Assembly (NCBI GenBank): GCA_007132635.1
Contig: SLOG01000118.1
Coordinates: 1-5,932 of the forward strand
Origin: Limnochordia bacterium
Lineage (GTDB): Bacteria > Bacillota > Limnochordia > Darwinibacteriales > SLO01
DNA length: 5,932 bases
Direction: 5' to 3'
A model generated the notes under the pieces. It did no database searches. It saw only the letters and a list, made by a program, of their open reading frames with translations, and was not told the origin of the DNA. Below are positions 5,523-5,932 of the stretch, one piece after another. The position numbers and the translations under genes were made by a program. Numbering within the stretch: position 1 is the stretch's first letter; each line of letters starts with the position of its first letter.

Positions 5523-5932
5523 CACTGCTCGGTTCCTTCTTATTCTGGTCTTTTTGGCTTTCTGTGTTTCCGGGAATGCAGTGGCGGCTGTTTCGCTGCC
5601 TGCTTCGAAGGGATATGTGACTGACCCTCTGGGCGTATTGGACAGGCAGTACCAAGGGTATCTCCACGTGTTGGGCGACAGTCTTGGTAGTGACCATGGT
5701 GTAGAATTAGCTATCTTTGTCGTGGATGCGGCAGTGAAGCTGTCCCTCGATCCGTTAGCTGGCCACCTGAATCCGCCAGAGCGGGGACTGGCTCTTGTCC
5801 TTTCGCTGCCTGAACGAAGCGTCGTCTTTCACGTTGGGGATGGTTTAAAGGAAGAGCTTTCCGAGGCTGCTCTGCAGAGCGTTGTGCATGAGGTGATGCG
5901 GACTCCGTTGTCGGTGGGGGATTACGGAGACG
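5500..5932 (+). CDS. Secreted TPM-domain protein, N-terminal part (3' end cut by window edge)
   Basis: An open frame of 144 codons runs off the window end without a stop. The N-terminus is a signal peptide: R7 and R11, a hydrophobic core LLILVFLAFCV (13-23), then an Ala-x-Ala site (A27-V28-A29), so export with cleavage near residue 29 is likely. The Cys at 22 does not sit in a proper lipobox. The mature part matches the TPM fold (PF04536 type): GYVTDPLGVLDRQYQGYL at 38-55, ELAIFVVDA at 69-77, then ERGLALVLSLPERSVVFHVGDGLKEEL, corresponding to the usual GVLLLV...GYGLE strand-loop, and finally SVGDYGD. TPM proteins include thylakoid Psb32/TLP18.3 and bacterial proteins often anchored by a C-terminal membrane segment, which would be beyond the edge; their role in bacteria is unclear. 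Starts at ATG 5485, 5494 and 5500 are all in frame. I chose 5500 because GAGG at 5487-5490 sits nine bases upstream; 5494 is nearly as good with the GAGG at 5481. The start lies inside the end of yigZ. Confidence 0.85.
   Translation, partial: MNPSLFRNTARFLLILVFLAFCVSGNAVAAVSLPASKGYVTDPLGVLDRQYQGYLHVLGDSLGSDHGVELAIFVVDAAVKLSLDPLAGHLNPPERGLALVLSLPERSVVFHVGDGLKEELSEAALQSVVHEVMRTPLSVGDYGD

Overview
The window looks like chromosomal DNA from a Bacillota bacterium. The base composition is moderate (GC roughly 50-55% by eye), the genes carry GGAGG-type ribosome binding sites, GTG starts occur, and the gene families (Tex, YigZ/YvyE, a small MazG-like enzyme, a patatin-like protein) are common in Bacillus/Alicyclobacillus-type genomes. 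The genus-level hint is an inference from style only. I see no mobile element, CRISPR array, rRNA or tRNA, and no gap without a gene longer than about 150 bases.

Layout from left to right. (1) 1-729 (+): the C-terminal 242 residues of a patatin-like phospholipase whose start and nucleophile Ser lie outside the window. (2) 730-2172 (-): a complete 480-residue type I sulfatase with a formylglycine CSPSR motif and no signal peptide. (3) 2264-2593 (+): a 109-residue MazG-like nucleotide pyrophosphohydrolase. (4) 2584-4731 (-): a full-length 715-residue Tex protein. (5) 4881-5522 (+): a 213-residue YigZ/IMPACT family protein. (6) 5500-5932 (+): the 5' part of a secreted TPM-domain protein, overlapping the end of yigZ and running off the right edge.

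The strands alternate + - + - + +, and the genes are packed so tightly that both convergent junctions lack terminator space. The patatin and sulfatase genes share a palindromic TGATCA as back-to-back stop codons. The MazG-like gene and tex overlap tail to tail by 10 bases. The two divergent gaps (91 and 149 bases) must hold the promoters for sulfatase/MazG-like and for tex/yigZ. Neither shows a convincing sigma-A promoter by eye. The tex/yigZ gap holds a strong Shine-Dalgarno sequence inside a possible hairpin, followed by a 15-codon frame that overlaps the yigZ start.

The genes do not form an obvious pathway. Most are housekeeping or conserved accessory functions: nucleic-acid metabolism (Tex), nucleotide-pool hygiene (MazG-like), translation-associated (YigZ family) and lipid hydrolysis (patatin). 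The sulfatase is the most niche-specific gene. I found no evidence for a wholly new system; the observations below are mostly about gene junctions, start sites and possible leader regulation.
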